A DNA stretch of 64,000 nucleotides from Desulfofustis limnaeus (GCF_023169885.1 NZ_AP025516.1:620001-684000), one strand, 5' to 3'; shown: positions 18,206 to 26,658, numbered from the stretch's first letter. Program-made: numbers and translations. Notes: a model not told the origin generated them from the letters alone.

Positions 18206-18243
18206 GCCGTTGCCCCGATTCGTCGACGAATCGGGGCAACGGC
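18206..18243 (+). terminator. 38-base perfect palindrome, probable terminator
   Basis: A perfect inverted repeat with 19-base arms, each arm running GCCGTTGCCCCGATTCGTC and its complement, with no unpaired loop in the DNA. As RNA it would fold to a very stable hairpin 38 bases after the symporter stop codon. No T-run follows, so it may act as a bidirectional or Rho-assisted terminator, an mRNA-stabilising hairpin, or a protein site. Confidence 0.55.
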
Positions 18244-18364
18244 GGATCCTCACCCTCCCGTCTTCTGGAATTTTCAGTGCCATTTTTCACAAGAATTGAT
18301 CCGGCGATCCGGTGACTGGCTTGGCTGTCAGGTGATTGTCGGATCTCCAGGCCGTTAACTGTGG

Positions 18365-18510
18365 AAGGGAACCGTGAAAATTGCCATTTCACCAGATCTC
18401 ATCGTTGTGCAAGCACATTGTGTCCTGGCAATCTCATGTCTATGCCTGCGGTAAAATTCTCGTGCGCGACTCGATCTTGAACGTACTTTCGAATGTTTCA
18501 ATCTCCCCGA
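18365..18510 (+). repeat. Dispersed palindromic repeat, copy 2
   Basis: About 146 bases matching copies 1 and 3 along their length: AAGGGAACCGTGAAAATTGCC at the left, GCCTGCGGTAAAATTCTCG in the middle, TCGATCTTGAACGTACTTTC near the right end. The outer ends are more diverged and the CTGATG borders of the other copies are missing. It lies upstream of the SCO1 operon, opposite in direction to copy 3 on the far side. Confidence 0.85.
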
Positions 18511-18700
18511 CAATCACTAGAAAAATATAAGGTCCCGCAGCTGGTTTTTCCTGGGGCCGGGACTCGTGATGCGGACGCGGGATGATTGCATCAGAAGCTG
18601 CGAAATGGTATCTATATGATTGGGGAAAGTGGGAGAAATGGCCGAAATGGTGGTGTTCCCGAACGGGTCTCTGGTGGGGACCATAGCTGAGGGGAGAAAG

Positions 18701-19312
18701 ATGAAGCGAGAGATGAGCGGTGTCCGACACGTCCTGGCGGCGATGGCGGCCGTTTTATCGATGCTACTGCTGTTAATCGGATGTGACGGCCGCACGGGAA
18801 CTGATTTGCCCGTTTTGGGGCAGGTCGACCGGGATTTCCTCTTTCATGATCAAGCCAACCAGCCGGTGACTCCGGCCCTGTTTGCCGGCAAGGTATATGT
18901 GACCGATTTCTTTTTTACCTCCTGCCCGTCCATTTGTCCCATCATGAAACGGCAGATGGTCCGGGTCTATGAGGTTTTCAGGGACGATCCGGATGTTCTT
19001 CTCCTGTCGCACAGCATAGATCCCGAGCATGACACGGTCGAGGTGTTGCGCAACTATGCCGACGGGCTTGGCATAGAGACGGATAAATGGCACCTGGTGA
19101 CGGGGGATCAGGAACAGATCTTTGCCATGGCCAAACACTATATGCTTGCCGCCATGAAGCACGACGAGGCGCCTGGCGGTTATCTGCACAGCGGTTCGTT
19201 TGTCCTTGTCGACAACCAGGGACGCATCCGGGGGTACTATGACGGTACGGATACGAAAGAGGTTGATCAACTCATTGATGATCTTAAAGGCCTGCTGCGC
19301 CGCCTGCGCTAG
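18701..19312 (+). CDS. SCO1/SenC/PrrC-like copper chaperone lipoprotein
   Basis: A 203-residue thioredoxin-fold protein. The N-terminus has a lipoprotein signal with lipobox LLIGC. The SCO motif SCPSICP supplies two Cys for copper, and the third ligand His is in LHSGSFVLVD near residue 170. SCO proteins deliver copper to the CuA site of cytochrome oxidase or act as thiol-disulfide reductases outside the membrane. ATG 18701 follows GAGGGGAG; the frame opens earlier at 18620. A cytochrome c and a lipoprotein gene overlap or follow directly. No oxidase subunits are in the window, so the partner is unknown. Confidence 0.9.
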   Translation: MKREMSGVRHVLAAMAAVLSMLLLLIGCDGRTGTDLPVLGQVDRDFLFHDQANQPVTPALFAGKVYVTDFFFTSCPSICPIMKRQMVRVYEVFRDDPDVLLLSHSIDPEHDTVEVLRNYADGLGIETDKWHLVTGDQEQIFAMAKHYMLAAMKHDEAPGGYLHSGSFVLVDNQGRIRGYYDGTDTKEVDQLIDDLKGLLRRLR

Positions 19313-19712
19313 CTGGCTGGTACCGGTGCTCGGGTGGTCTGTCCTGGCGCCGGCCGTTGCCGACGTTTACGCTGCAGAAGAGGCCGCGGTCGAGGCCGTT
19401 GCGGGCCAAGCCGTCTATATCGCGCACTGTGCACCGTGTCACGGAGACAATGGCGAAGGCTTCCGGAGAGTTTATCCTCCGCTCGCCGACAGCCGTTTCT
19501 TTACGACTGACCTCAATCGTCTGCCCTGCGTCATCCGTTACGGATTGCGGGGAGAGATAGAGGTCGGCGGTGTCGTCTTCGACCAGCAGATGCCCGGTAA
19601 TAGCCGCTTGACCAACGAGGACATGTTGGTGCTCATCGGCTATCTACAGCAGCGCTGGGGCGAGGTGGAACAGCTGGTGGATGTGGAGGAATGGTTGAGA
19701 ACATGCCGGTGA
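19239..19712 (+). CDS. Monoheme cytochrome c
   Basis: A small exported c-type cytochrome. After a signal peptide ending near VADVYA comes CAPCHGDNGEG (the heme-binding CxxCH) and a distal QQMPGNSRLTNED that supplies the axial Met, typical of class I cytochrome c. The gene starts inside the SCO gene in another frame. Two starts fit a signal peptide: ATG 19239 (basic n-region MTVRIRKR) and ATG 19278 (MILKACCAAC); 19239 is given, giving 157 residues, with low certainty. The 3' end overlaps the next gene. The role is probably electron transfer beside the SCO protein in the periplasm. Confidence 0.85.
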   Translation: MTVRIRKRLINSLMILKACCAACASWLVPVLGWSVLAPAVADVYAAEEAAVEAVAGQAVYIAHCAPCHGDNGEGFRRVYPPLADSRFFTTDLNRLPCVIRYGLRGEIEVGGVVFDQQMPGNSRLTNEDMLVLIGYLQQRWGEVEQLVDVEEWLRTCR

Positions 19713-20134
19713 CACACCTGAAAAATTGTTTTCCGACAGCCCTGCTTCTGGTAGTGAGTGCCGTACTCTTGGTCCTGATGGTTGGATGCCAGACGCGAGG
19801 TGAAAAGGAAAACCGGCTGCTGGCTGAAGAAGTGATGGCGATTCATGATGAGGCCATGGCCAAGATGACCCTGATCCACGAGCTGAAATTGCAGCTTGAG
19901 GAACTTGCCCAGACCAACGGCAATGAAGAGATAGAACAGGGGATCATTGCTCTTCAGCAGGCCCATCAAGGGATGATGACCTGGATGCGAGCCTATCGGC
20001 AGCCAATCAAAGAAGAGCTGGACAAGGTGCAAACACGGCAGTACCTGCTTGCGGAAAAAGAAAAGATTGTGCGGGTCCAGGTGGCTATTGAAGCTGCCAT
20101 CGACCGTGCGCAACAGCTCTTGTCAAGACAGTGA
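19703..20134 (+). CDS. Small helical lipoprotein of unknown function
   Basis: A 143-residue protein with a signal peptide and lipobox LMVGCQ. The mature part is highly charged and almost entirely helical (EEVMAIHDEAMAKM and similar), probably a coiled coil, with no domain I can name. The gene overlaps the end of the cytochrome gene. ATG 19703 is chosen because ATG 19691 lies against its GGAGG; both give the same mature protein. It is the third gene of the SCO1-cytochrome unit bracketed by repeats 2 and 3. Confidence 0.75.
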   Translation: MPVTHLKNCFPTALLLVVSAVLLVLMVGCQTRGEKENRLLAEEVMAIHDEAMAKMTLIHELKLQLEELAQTNGNEEIEQGIIALQQAHQGMMTWMRAYRQPIKEELDKVQTRQYLLAEKEKIVRVQVAIEAAIDRAQQLLSRQ

Positions 20135-20200
20135 TCAATCCTGCTGCGGGGCGAATGGTCACCACCGCGAGGAGAAAATGATCTCAGGAACTACTCGTGA

Positions 20201-20351
20201 CATCAGGGGAGCGTGAAAAATTCGAAAGTACGTTCAAGAACGAGGCGCGCACGAATTTTTTACCGCAGGCAGATATGCTATGTCGAGGATACAATGTGAT
20301 TGCGCAACGATGCGATTGGACGAAGTGGCAATTTTTCAAGGTTCCCATCAG
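20201..20351 (-). repeat. Dispersed palindromic repeat, copy 3 (inverted)
   Basis: About 150 bases on the reverse strand. It is closely similar to copy 1: on that strand it begins CTGATGGGAACCTTGAAAAA and ends CTCCCCTGATG, with GCCTGCGGTAAAA in the middle. It sits between the lipoprotein gene and the PAS kinase gene. A 65-codon frame runs through it, but the frame is not kept in the other copies. Confidence 0.88.
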
Positions 20352-20415
20352 TGGGCAACAGGTTCATGGCAATGAAGTGAATCGCGACATCTGAACGTTG
20401 TGCCAGTGAATCTGC

Positions 20416-22407
20416 GTGTCGTCACCTATGGTCGAACAGCGATTTCAGCACGATACTATTGTCGATAAAGAATCTTGTGTCAGGTTCGCCCCTTTCGCCG
20501 TTCTTGCGCTCACGAAAGAGGCAACGGTGGCGGGCGTCAACCCGGCCGGTGAACGGTTTGCCGGGCAGTCGGCGGAAACGCTGGTGGGGCGGCGGTTCGG
20601 TGAGGTGTTCTCGTGCACTAATGCCAAGATAAGCGGGGAGTGCGGGGCGAGAGAGGCGTGCCGGGACTGCCCGATGCGCGCCGCGATCAAACAGGTGCTG
20701 AATTCGGGCGCTCCACTGCATGATCGGGAAATCCGCCTGGACAACGATTCATCGGGAGGTCGCTCCAGATTCTATCTTGCTTCCGTCCTTCCCTCCTCCG
20801 TGGCGGGAGGTGAAGAACAGGTGCTAGCCGTCCTCAGCGACATAACGGAACGTAAGTTGATCGAATCCGCGCTGCGGGAGAGCGAGGAACGCTATCGGTT
20901 GCTGTCCGACGTGACCATGGAGGGCATCCTCATCCATAGGGAAGGCACCTTGCTGGATGCCAATGTCGCCCTGGCTCGCATGTTCGGTTACCAGCCGGGC
21001 GAGTTGCGGGGGCGCAATGTTATCGCCGAGGCGGTCCACGAGGAAGACCGTCCGCTCGTGCTGGCCAGGGTTGGCAAAGAATCCACCGAACCTTATGTGG
21101 TTCGCTGTTATCGCAAAAACGGCGATCTGTTTTACGCCGAATTCGAGGCTCGTAATATGGTCATTCGCGATGAAACAATGCGGGTGGTAGCGGTTCGCGA
21201 TGTCACCGAGCGTCGTCTTGCCGAACAGGCGCGCGAGCGTTTGCTGGAACAATTGCACCAGGCCCAGAAGATGGAGTCGCTGGGAAGTCTGGCCGGTGGG
21301 GAGGCTCATGACTTCAATAACCTGCTCCAGGCCATGAGCGGCAACATCCACATGCTTTTGAGAAACAGGGACGATGACAACCTAACCGAAAAGCGACTGC
21401 ACGTGGTGGCCGGAGCAATCGATCGTGCCGCCTATCTGGTCAGGCAGCTCCTACTGTTCAGTCGTAAAGCAGAATTACGTCGGCAGCCGGTCGATATTCG
21501 GCAAAGCATCGGGAGTGCTGTGGCCATGCTTGAGCGAACCATCCCGCGTATGGTCTCTTTCGAGCTTCGTCTTGATTCTGAGCTGCCGCTCATTCATGCC
21601 GATCCGATTCAAGTCGAACAAGTCCTGCTGAATCTGGCAACGAACGCTGTGGATGCCATGGCCGGCTGCGGCACCTTGACTGTCACCGCCGACAGCGTCG
21701 AGTTTTCCGATGAGCAGGCAGAAGGACACGGATTGCGGGCGGGCCACTTCGTGGTGTTGAGCATCGCCGACACGGGACAGGGCATGGATCGGGCAACCCG
21801 GGAACAGATGTTCGATCCCTTTTTCACCACGAAAGAGCCTGGCAAAGGGACCGGGCTGGGGCTGGCTTCGGTTTATGGTGTGGTCACTGGTCACGAGGGT
21901 GCCATCACCTGTAACAGCAGCCCTGGTGAGGGAACGACATTTACCATCTATTGGCCGGTGTCAGCCGAGCAACAAGTAATACCCGTTCAATTACCGGCAC
22001 TTGAGCGGCAGGGTACGGGGAGCGAAACCGTACTGGTGGTCGACGATGAAGCGCAAATCAGGGATTTGACGCGCGAGGTGCTGATCGACTTTAACTATCA
22101 GGTGGTGTTGACGGCGAGTGGCGAGGAGGCCTTGCAGGTGTTCGCCAAGCAGCCCGGGTCGGTGGACTTGGTTATTCTCGACATGAACATGCCCGGCATG
22201 GGCGGCTATCGTTGTCTGCAGGAACTGCGGCTGTTGGATCCAAGCGTGCCGGTGCTCATATCCAGTGGATACGCAGGCAGCGGGCCGGTCCAGGAAGCGC
22301 TGCAGGCCGGTGCCAGCGGTTTCATCGCTAAACCATATCTACTGACGGAACTGCTCAGCGTGGTCCGTTCTCTACTGGATGGTTCTCCGTCCAGGCACGT
22401 TGCTTGA
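20416..22407 (+). CDS. PAS hybrid histidine kinase with Cys-rich PAS and receiver
   Basis: A soluble kinase of 663 residues. The first PAS (about 25-140) contains five Cys in the pattern C-x9-C-x5-C-x2-C after SCTN, a PAS variant common in anaerobic Deltaproteobacteria and a possible redox or metal site. A second PAS (about 155-275) ends DVTERR. The H-box reads GGEAHDFNNLL (His near 298) with Glu where Ile or Val is normal. HATPase motifs ADTGQGMDRA and GTGLGL follow, then a receiver with Asp near 589 and IAKPY. GTG 20416 or ATG 20428 may be the start; neither has a good ribosome binding site. The promoter must lie in or beside repeat copy 3. Confidence 0.88.
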   Translation: MSSPMVEQRFQHDTIVDKESCVRFAPFAVLALTKEATVAGVNPAGERFAGQSAETLVGRRFGEVFSCTNAKISGECGAREACRDCPMRAAIKQVLNSGAPLHDREIRLDNDSSGGRSRFYLASVLPSSVAGGEEQVLAVLSDITERKLIESALRESEERYRLLSDVTMEGILIHREGTLLDANVALARMFGYQPGELRGRNVIAEAVHEEDRPLVLARVGKESTEPYVVRCYRKNGDLFYAEFEARNMVIRDETMRVVAVRDVTERRLAEQARERLLEQLHQAQKMESLGSLAGGEAHDFNNLLQAMSGNIHMLLRNRDDDNLTEKRLHVVAGAIDRAAYLVRQLLLFSRKAELRRQPVDIRQSIGSAVAMLERTIPRMVSFELRLDSELPLIHADPIQVEQVLLNLATNAVDAMAGCGTLTVTADSVEFSDEQAEGHGLRAGHFVVLSIADTGQGMDRATREQMFDPFFTTKEPGKGTGLGLASVYGVVTGHEGAITCNSSPGEGTTFTIYWPVSAEQQVIPVQLPALERQGTGSETVLVVDDEAQIRDLTREVLIDFNYQVVLTASGEEALQVFAKQPGSVDLVILDMNMPGMGGYRCLQELRLLDPSVPVLISSGYAGSGPVQEALQAGASGFIAKPYLLTELLSVVRSLLDGSPSRHVA

Positions 22408-22444
22408 GACGAGCCGTCTCTTTGCCGGTACCACCTTTGGCGGG

Positions 22445-23125
22445 TCAGCGATGAGCGGTGCGATCCTGACTCGCTGTTTGATTTTGCTCCACTTGTGCCG
22501 CTCTGGAAAACCATAAGGCGAGGAGGATATAGAGCGGAATAGCCAGTTCCAGGGTCTCTTCGTAGACCCGCAGGTAGGTTCTGGAGTCTCCGTAAAGCGG
22601 TGTGAGCAGCGCTCTGATCTCACTGGAAAAGCTGTCCAGGAGTTTGCTGACGACACCGCAGCCGAAGGCCAGTGCGACGGCGACTGCCGGGATCGCGCCG
22701 AGACGCAGGGACCTCAGGAAAGCAGGGATGCTGCGCCACAGGAACGGGGCTGTTATGGCGGCAATGGCAAGCATCAGGACAATCACTATGGCCTTCTCGT
22801 CGCCGGGTACTTCAGGGCTCAGGTAATAGCGGCTCTTGAGGATGCCCATGGTGGTGAACCGGGCATGAAGGTCGAGTTCGCGCGCGGCCAGCAACAGGAC
22901 CACGAAGGACGCAGTGAGATGCCAAGCCCGTGCCGATTTGAGGCCGCGTATCAGCAGCAGGCTGCAGGCCACCACGTAGAGGCCGACGGTCAGCGTCTCC
23001 ACCGGTCCGTTTTCGCGCACCAGTGCCGGGCCCTGTTCTCCGGGTAAAAAACTCATCACTGCTGCCGCCAGAAGGACAAGGGCGCCGGCCAGCCATAAGA
23101 GGGTCCTGGATTGCCTTGTATTCAT
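22445..23125 (-). CDS. Multi-pass membrane protein of unknown function
   Basis: A 226-residue protein with about six hydrophobic segments (first at residues 10-26). Between helices is a polar stretch ARELDLHARFTTMGILKSRYYLSPEVPGDEKA and, before the last helix, RVYEETLELAIPLYILLALWF. It contains no residues pointing to a catalytic family that I know. The gene converges on the PAS kinase and is divergent from the next small membrane protein. Confidence 0.75.
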   Translation of the reverse strand: MNTRQSRTLLWLAGALVLLAAAVMSFLPGEQGPALVRENGPVETLTVGLYVVACSLLLIRGLKSARAWHLTASFVVLLLAARELDLHARFTTMGILKSRYYLSPEVPGDEKAIVIVLMLAIAAITAPFLWRSIPAFLRSLRLGAIPAVAVALAFGCGVVSKLLDSFSSEIRALLTPLYGDSRTYLRVYEETLELAIPLYILLALWFSRAAQVEQNQTASQDRTAHR

Positions 23126-23493
23126 GTCTCTTCATCTCATGGGGGAACCACCTGTTTGTTGGTACGCCGTCTCCCCTGTTCTTACCATGATTGCAAAGAT
23201 CGGCCACCCTGAAAAAGACTGCCGTCTGGTCACATGATAACCGGTTGATGCCGCAAGAAATTATGTGTGATTTGCTTTTGTCAAGTGGAAAATATTCGTG
23301 ATTGCAGTGTGTTGGTGGAGTTCGGGCGATACTTATCACTCGACAGGAAGCTCGTTTGGATTTATAATAACACTTGTTGATTGTGCCATGGGAAGTATGG
23401 CGCGGCGCTAGCCTTAACCACCCCCATGCTGGGCGAGCCGACCCTTTCGGCTGTCGAGCGGGATGGTCCGCTATACTCTTATGGAGGATGAAC
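23126..23493. other. Intergenic region between divergent membrane-protein genes
   Basis: About 370 bases with a good forward promoter near 23340-23368 (listed separately). The part 23220-23320 is AT-rich and probably carries the reverse promoter for the 22445 gene. No other structure was seen. Confidence 0.5.
23340..23368 (+). promoter_or_regulatory. Probable sigma-70 promoter
   Basis: TCGACA (one mismatch to TTGACA) and a perfect TATAAT are separated by 17 bases. The predicted start is near 23375, about 120 bases ahead of the small membrane protein gene at 23494. Confidence 0.5.
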
Positions 23494-23877
23494 ATGTTCA
23501 TCTTGGCAAGTGTACTTCTTTGTTCTGGTGTGCTGCTCTTTTTCTTTTCGCTGCTGTCTTCCTGGAACCCCAAAAAGCCTTATCTCAGGAATCACTCGGG
23601 CGTTGCCGATGTCCTGGCCTTGGTGATCGTCACCTGCGTTTTCGGTGGCGCCATCAGCTTGTTCCTCGCTTTTCAGGTGCAGACCCCTTCCGTCACTGAT
23701 TACCTGGTTGGCGCGGCACTTCTCGCCGTCACCGTAGCACTTTTAAAGATTTTTCACGTTTTCGGCAAATTGGCGGCATTTTCTCGGGAAGCGGAAACCT
23801 CTCGGGTCATCTCCGGTCCGTTCAGCGGTGGGAAATCATCCGGGACTGCGCCCACCACCTATTCTAAAGCAGCCTGA
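23494..23877 (+). CDS. Small membrane protein of unknown function
   Basis: A 127-residue protein with three hydrophobic segments: residues 2-22, about 43-65 and about 70-92. A soluble tail follows (FSREAETSRVISGPFSGG). ATG 23494 has GGAGG six bases upstream, better than ATG 23488, which overlaps that same site. No known domain. A strong terminator follows, so it is a single-gene unit. Its link to the hydrogenase genes downstream is only positional. Confidence 0.7.
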   Translation: MFILASVLLCSGVLLFFFSLLSSWNPKKPYLRNHSGVADVLALVIVTCVFGGAISLFLAFQVQTPSVTDYLVGAALLAVTVALLKIFHVFGKLAAFSREAETSRVISGPFSGGKSSGTAPTTYSKAA

Positions 23878-23955
23878 TAGGCAATACGAAAGCAGTCCCG
23901 GTCAGTTCGACCCGCCTTTGGCGCCGGTGCGTCGGGTGTGGGGACGAAAATGAGC

Positions 23956-23994
23956 ATCGCCACGTTTTGGCAACAAAACGTGGCGATTTTTTTT
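23956..23994 (+). terminator. Intrinsic terminator
   Basis: Perfect 14-base stem ATCGCCACGTTTTG paired with CAAAACGTGGCGAT, a four-base loop GCAA, then a run of T. It ends the small membrane protein unit and insulates the hydrogenase cluster that starts at 24135. Confidence 0.9.
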
Positions 23995-24134
23995 ATGGTC
24001 GTCTGGAATTGTCCCGGAAAATCTTGTACAACTGAACCTCATCGAAGAGCTTTCGGCGCAGAGCCGAAAGTACTGGCGCCGGAGCGCAACAGCTCTTGCC
24101 GACGGCAGGCGTATTTCCATTTTGGACCGGAACT

Positions 24135-25082
24135 ATGATGCATCCACAGAAGACCGTATACTGGTTGCAGGGCGGGGGGTGCGGGGGGGATACCTTTTCT
24201 TTCCTGGGCAGTGAATTCCCTGATGTTATTGAATTGTTTCGGCGTCTAAACCTCCAATTGCTGTGGCATCCATCGTTGTCCAACAGCTCCCCCGCCGATC
24301 ATGAGTTGCTGCTGTCCAACATACTTACCGGCGAGCAGCCTCTGGACATCCTCCTGGTCGAGGGCTCGGTCATCTGCGGTCCGGCTGGTACCGGCATGTT
24401 TGATACCAAAAACGGCCAACCCAAGAAGGAGTTGATTTATAATCTTGCCGCCCAGGCCGGGCTGGTGCTGGCAGTGGGAACTTGTGCCTGTTTTGGCGGT
24501 TTCGGCAGCGATCAGGTTACCGAGGCCACCGGGCTGCAGTTCGCCAGAAAGGAGCGGGGCGGCTTGCTCGGCGTCAACTATCGGAGCAAGAACGGTCAAC
24601 CGGTCGTGAACCTGGCCGGTTGCCCCTGTCATCACGATGTCATTGTCGGGGCCTTGATCTCGGCGGCCACCGAAGTAGCCTGGGAACTGGATGAATATCA
24701 ACGGCCCATCGAATGGTTTTCCACCACGGTGCACCAGGGCTGTACCCGCAACGAATACCATGAATATCGGGTGGAGGAGTCGGATTTCGGTGAGATGGGC
24801 TGTCTCTTTTTTCACATGGGGTGCGCTGGTCCCTTGGTGCCGGGACCATGCAACAAGCTGTTGTGGAATCAGCAATCGTCGAAACCGCGCGCTGGCGTCC
24901 CCTGCTTCGGCTGTACCGATCCCGACTTTCCTCGAGCGACGCCGTTTTTCCAGACCCCCAATATCGAAGGGATTCCCATTTCTCTACCGATGGGTGTCAA
25001 TCGTGCCCATTACATGGTGTACAAAGGGATGGCGGCAGCGGCGGCCCCGGAGCATCTGAAAAAGCGAACGTCTAAAGTATAA
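24135..25082 (+). CDS. [NiFe] hydrogenase small subunit, cytosolic
   Basis: A 315-residue iron-sulfur subunit without Tat signal or C-terminal anchor, so cytosolic. The proximal-cluster motif reads WLQGGGCGGDT: the second Cys of the usual CxxC is Asp. Other proximal ligands lie in GTCACFGG and AGCPCHHD, each with an extra Cys. The HQGCTRNEYHE, HMGCAGP, GPCNKLLWN and PCFGCTDPDFP motifs give the other two clusters. A three-Cys/one-Asp proximal cluster is known from the actinobacterial-type (group 1h) enzyme of Ralstonia. The gene starts a five-gene unit with a hybrid kinase and a diguanylate cyclase, so a sensory hydrogenase is the favoured reading. ATG 24138 is an equally possible start. Confidence 0.93.
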   Translation: MMHPQKTVYWLQGGGCGGDTFSFLGSEFPDVIELFRRLNLQLLWHPSLSNSSPADHELLLSNILTGEQPLDILLVEGSVICGPAGTGMFDTKNGQPKKELIYNLAAQAGLVLAVGTCACFGGFGSDQVTEATGLQFARKERGGLLGVNYRSKNGQPVVNLAGCPCHHDVIVGALISAATEVAWELDEYQRPIEWFSTTVHQGCTRNEYHEYRVEESDFGEMGCLFFHMGCAGPLVPGPCNKLLWNQQSSKPRAGVPCFGCTDPDFPRATPFFQTPNIEGIPISLPMGVNRAHYMVYKGMAAAAAPEHLKKRTSKV

Positions 25083-25104
25083 CCAGCGCGGAGTACAAAG
25101 AATC

Positions 25105-26658
25105 ATGATTCTCAACACCACGGGTATTACCATTCCCGTCAACCGGGCTGAGGGTGACCTGGAGATCAGGGTGGAGATAGAGGATGGGGTGGTCACCGAT
25201 GCCTGGAGCGCCGGGACGATGTATCGGGGGTTCGAAACGATGATGCGCGGCCGGGGCGCTCTGGACGGCCTGGTGGTGACCCCGAGGATTTGCGGTATCT
25301 GCAGCCTCACCCATTTGACAGCGGCGGTCGAGGCGCTGGATGCGATCAGCGGCGTTGTGCCGCCCGACAATGCCCGTCGTCTGCGGAACCTGGCCTTGAT
25401 GATCGAAACCGTGCAGAGTGATGTGCGGCAAAGCATTCTCATGTTCATGGTCGATTTTGCCAACCGGCAAGCGTATCGCGGCCTGCCGGCGCTCGATGAG
25501 GCCTGTGCCCGCTATGCCCCCCTGTCTGGTCGGGCTGCCATCGAAGTGGTGCGCGAAACGAAACGGCTCCTGCAGGGAGTGGCGATCATCGGTGGCCAGT
25601 GGCCGCACACGTCCTTCATGGTACCCGGGGGCGTGACGTCCATGCCGGATATCTCGAAGATCCTGCAACTCCGGATCATCATCGAGCGTTTTACCGCATG
25701 GTATGAGAGGACCGTGCTTGGTTGCAGTCTGGAACGTTGGCAGGCGGTGGACAGTATCGCTGCGCTTGATGCCTGGCTGGAGGAGAGTGAACAGCATCGC
25801 AACAGCGAACTTGGCTTCTTCCTGCAGTTGGCCCGGCAAACCGGTCTGGCCGAGCTTGGCCGAGGCCCCAATTGCTTTCTCTCTTTCGGCAATCTGCCCC
25901 TCCCCGAGGATACCACCGTTTCGGGGCGGGGTGGGCGTTTCCAGCAGGCCGGCTGGGCGGAGGGAACGACGGTGCATCCACTGGATGCGACCAAGATCGC
26001 GGAAGATACCAGCCATGCATGGTTCGCTCCGAAAAAGGAACCGCTCCATCCCTACGACGGTGAGACCAAACCGTATGCCTCCGGCCACAGCGGTCAGGTC
26101 TATTCGTGGATCAAAGCGCCGCGCTATGGCGGCCGAGTCGTGGAGACCGGACCCTTGGCCGAGATGATAATCGATGGTCGACCGCTGTTTCTCGACCTGA
26201 TCGGGCAGCAGGGACCGAGTGTTCTGGTCCGGCAACTCGCTCGCTTCATTCGTCCGGCATATGTCCTTGATACCATGCACATCTGGATTGATGAATTGCG
26301 CCGGCACAGCATGGATTTCTTTTATCGATCGACTCGGGCCATTCCCGACGGGGAGGCGGCCGGTATGATCCAGGCGGCGCGGGGGGCTCTCGGCCACTGG
26401 GTGAAAGTTGAAGACGAACGGATCACTCACTACCAGATCATCACCCCGACTGCCTGGAATGGTTCTCCCCGGGATGCATCCGGTGCCAGGGGCGCCTGGG
26501 AGGCAGCATTGATCGGCACGCCGATTGACGACAGCGCCAACCCGGTGGCAGCCGGTCACGTCATCCGCTCCTTCGATCCCTGTCTGGTGTGCGCCGTCCA
26601 TTGCCTGGTGGGCGGCAGGAAGCGCGGACGAATGACTCTTGGGGTGGGTAACCGGTGA
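25105..26658 (+). CDS. [NiFe] hydrogenase large subunit
   Basis: A 517-residue catalytic subunit. Nickel-iron site motifs are both complete: RICGICSLTH near residue 65 and DPCLVCAVH near residue 493. After the final His comes an 18-residue tail (CLVGGRKRGRM...) that a maturation endopeptidase would remove, which fits the protease gene that follows. Classical regulatory hydrogenases (HupV/HoxC) lack such a tail. The protein is presumed to pair with the small subunit to split H2 in the cytosol. The gene begins 22 bases after the small subunit gene. Confidence 0.95.
   Translation: MILNTTGITIPVNRAEGDLEIRVEIEDGVVTDAWSAGTMYRGFETMMRGRGALDGLVVTPRICGICSLTHLTAAVEALDAISGVVPPDNARRLRNLALMIETVQSDVRQSILMFMVDFANRQAYRGLPALDEACARYAPLSGRAAIEVVRETKRLLQGVAIIGGQWPHTSFMVPGGVTSMPDISKILQLRIIIERFTAWYERTVLGCSLERWQAVDSIAALDAWLEESEQHRNSELGFFLQLARQTGLAELGRGPNCFLSFGNLPLPEDTTVSGRGGRFQQAGWAEGTTVHPLDATKIAEDTSHAWFAPKKEPLHPYDGETKPYASGHSGQVYSWIKAPRYGGRVVETGPLAEMIIDGRPLFLDLIGQQGPSVLVRQLARFIRPAYVLDTMHIWIDELRRHSMDFFYRSTRAIPDGEAAGMIQAARGALGHWVKVEDERITHYQIITPTAWNGSPRDASGARGAWEAALIGTPIDDSANPVAAGHVIRSFDPCLVCAVHCLVGGRKRGRMTLGVGNR

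Noticed and set aside
16929-18392. 487-codon reverse frame across the symporter gene
   Set aside because: The forward frame is a textbook AGCS transporter; the reverse frame is low in hydrophobic residues and rich in Gly/Asp/Arg, as expected for a shadow.
20197-20394. 65-codon frame through repeat copy 3
   Set aside because: The related frame in copies 1 and 2 is interrupted or shifted; the similarity is that of the DNA repeat, not of a protein.
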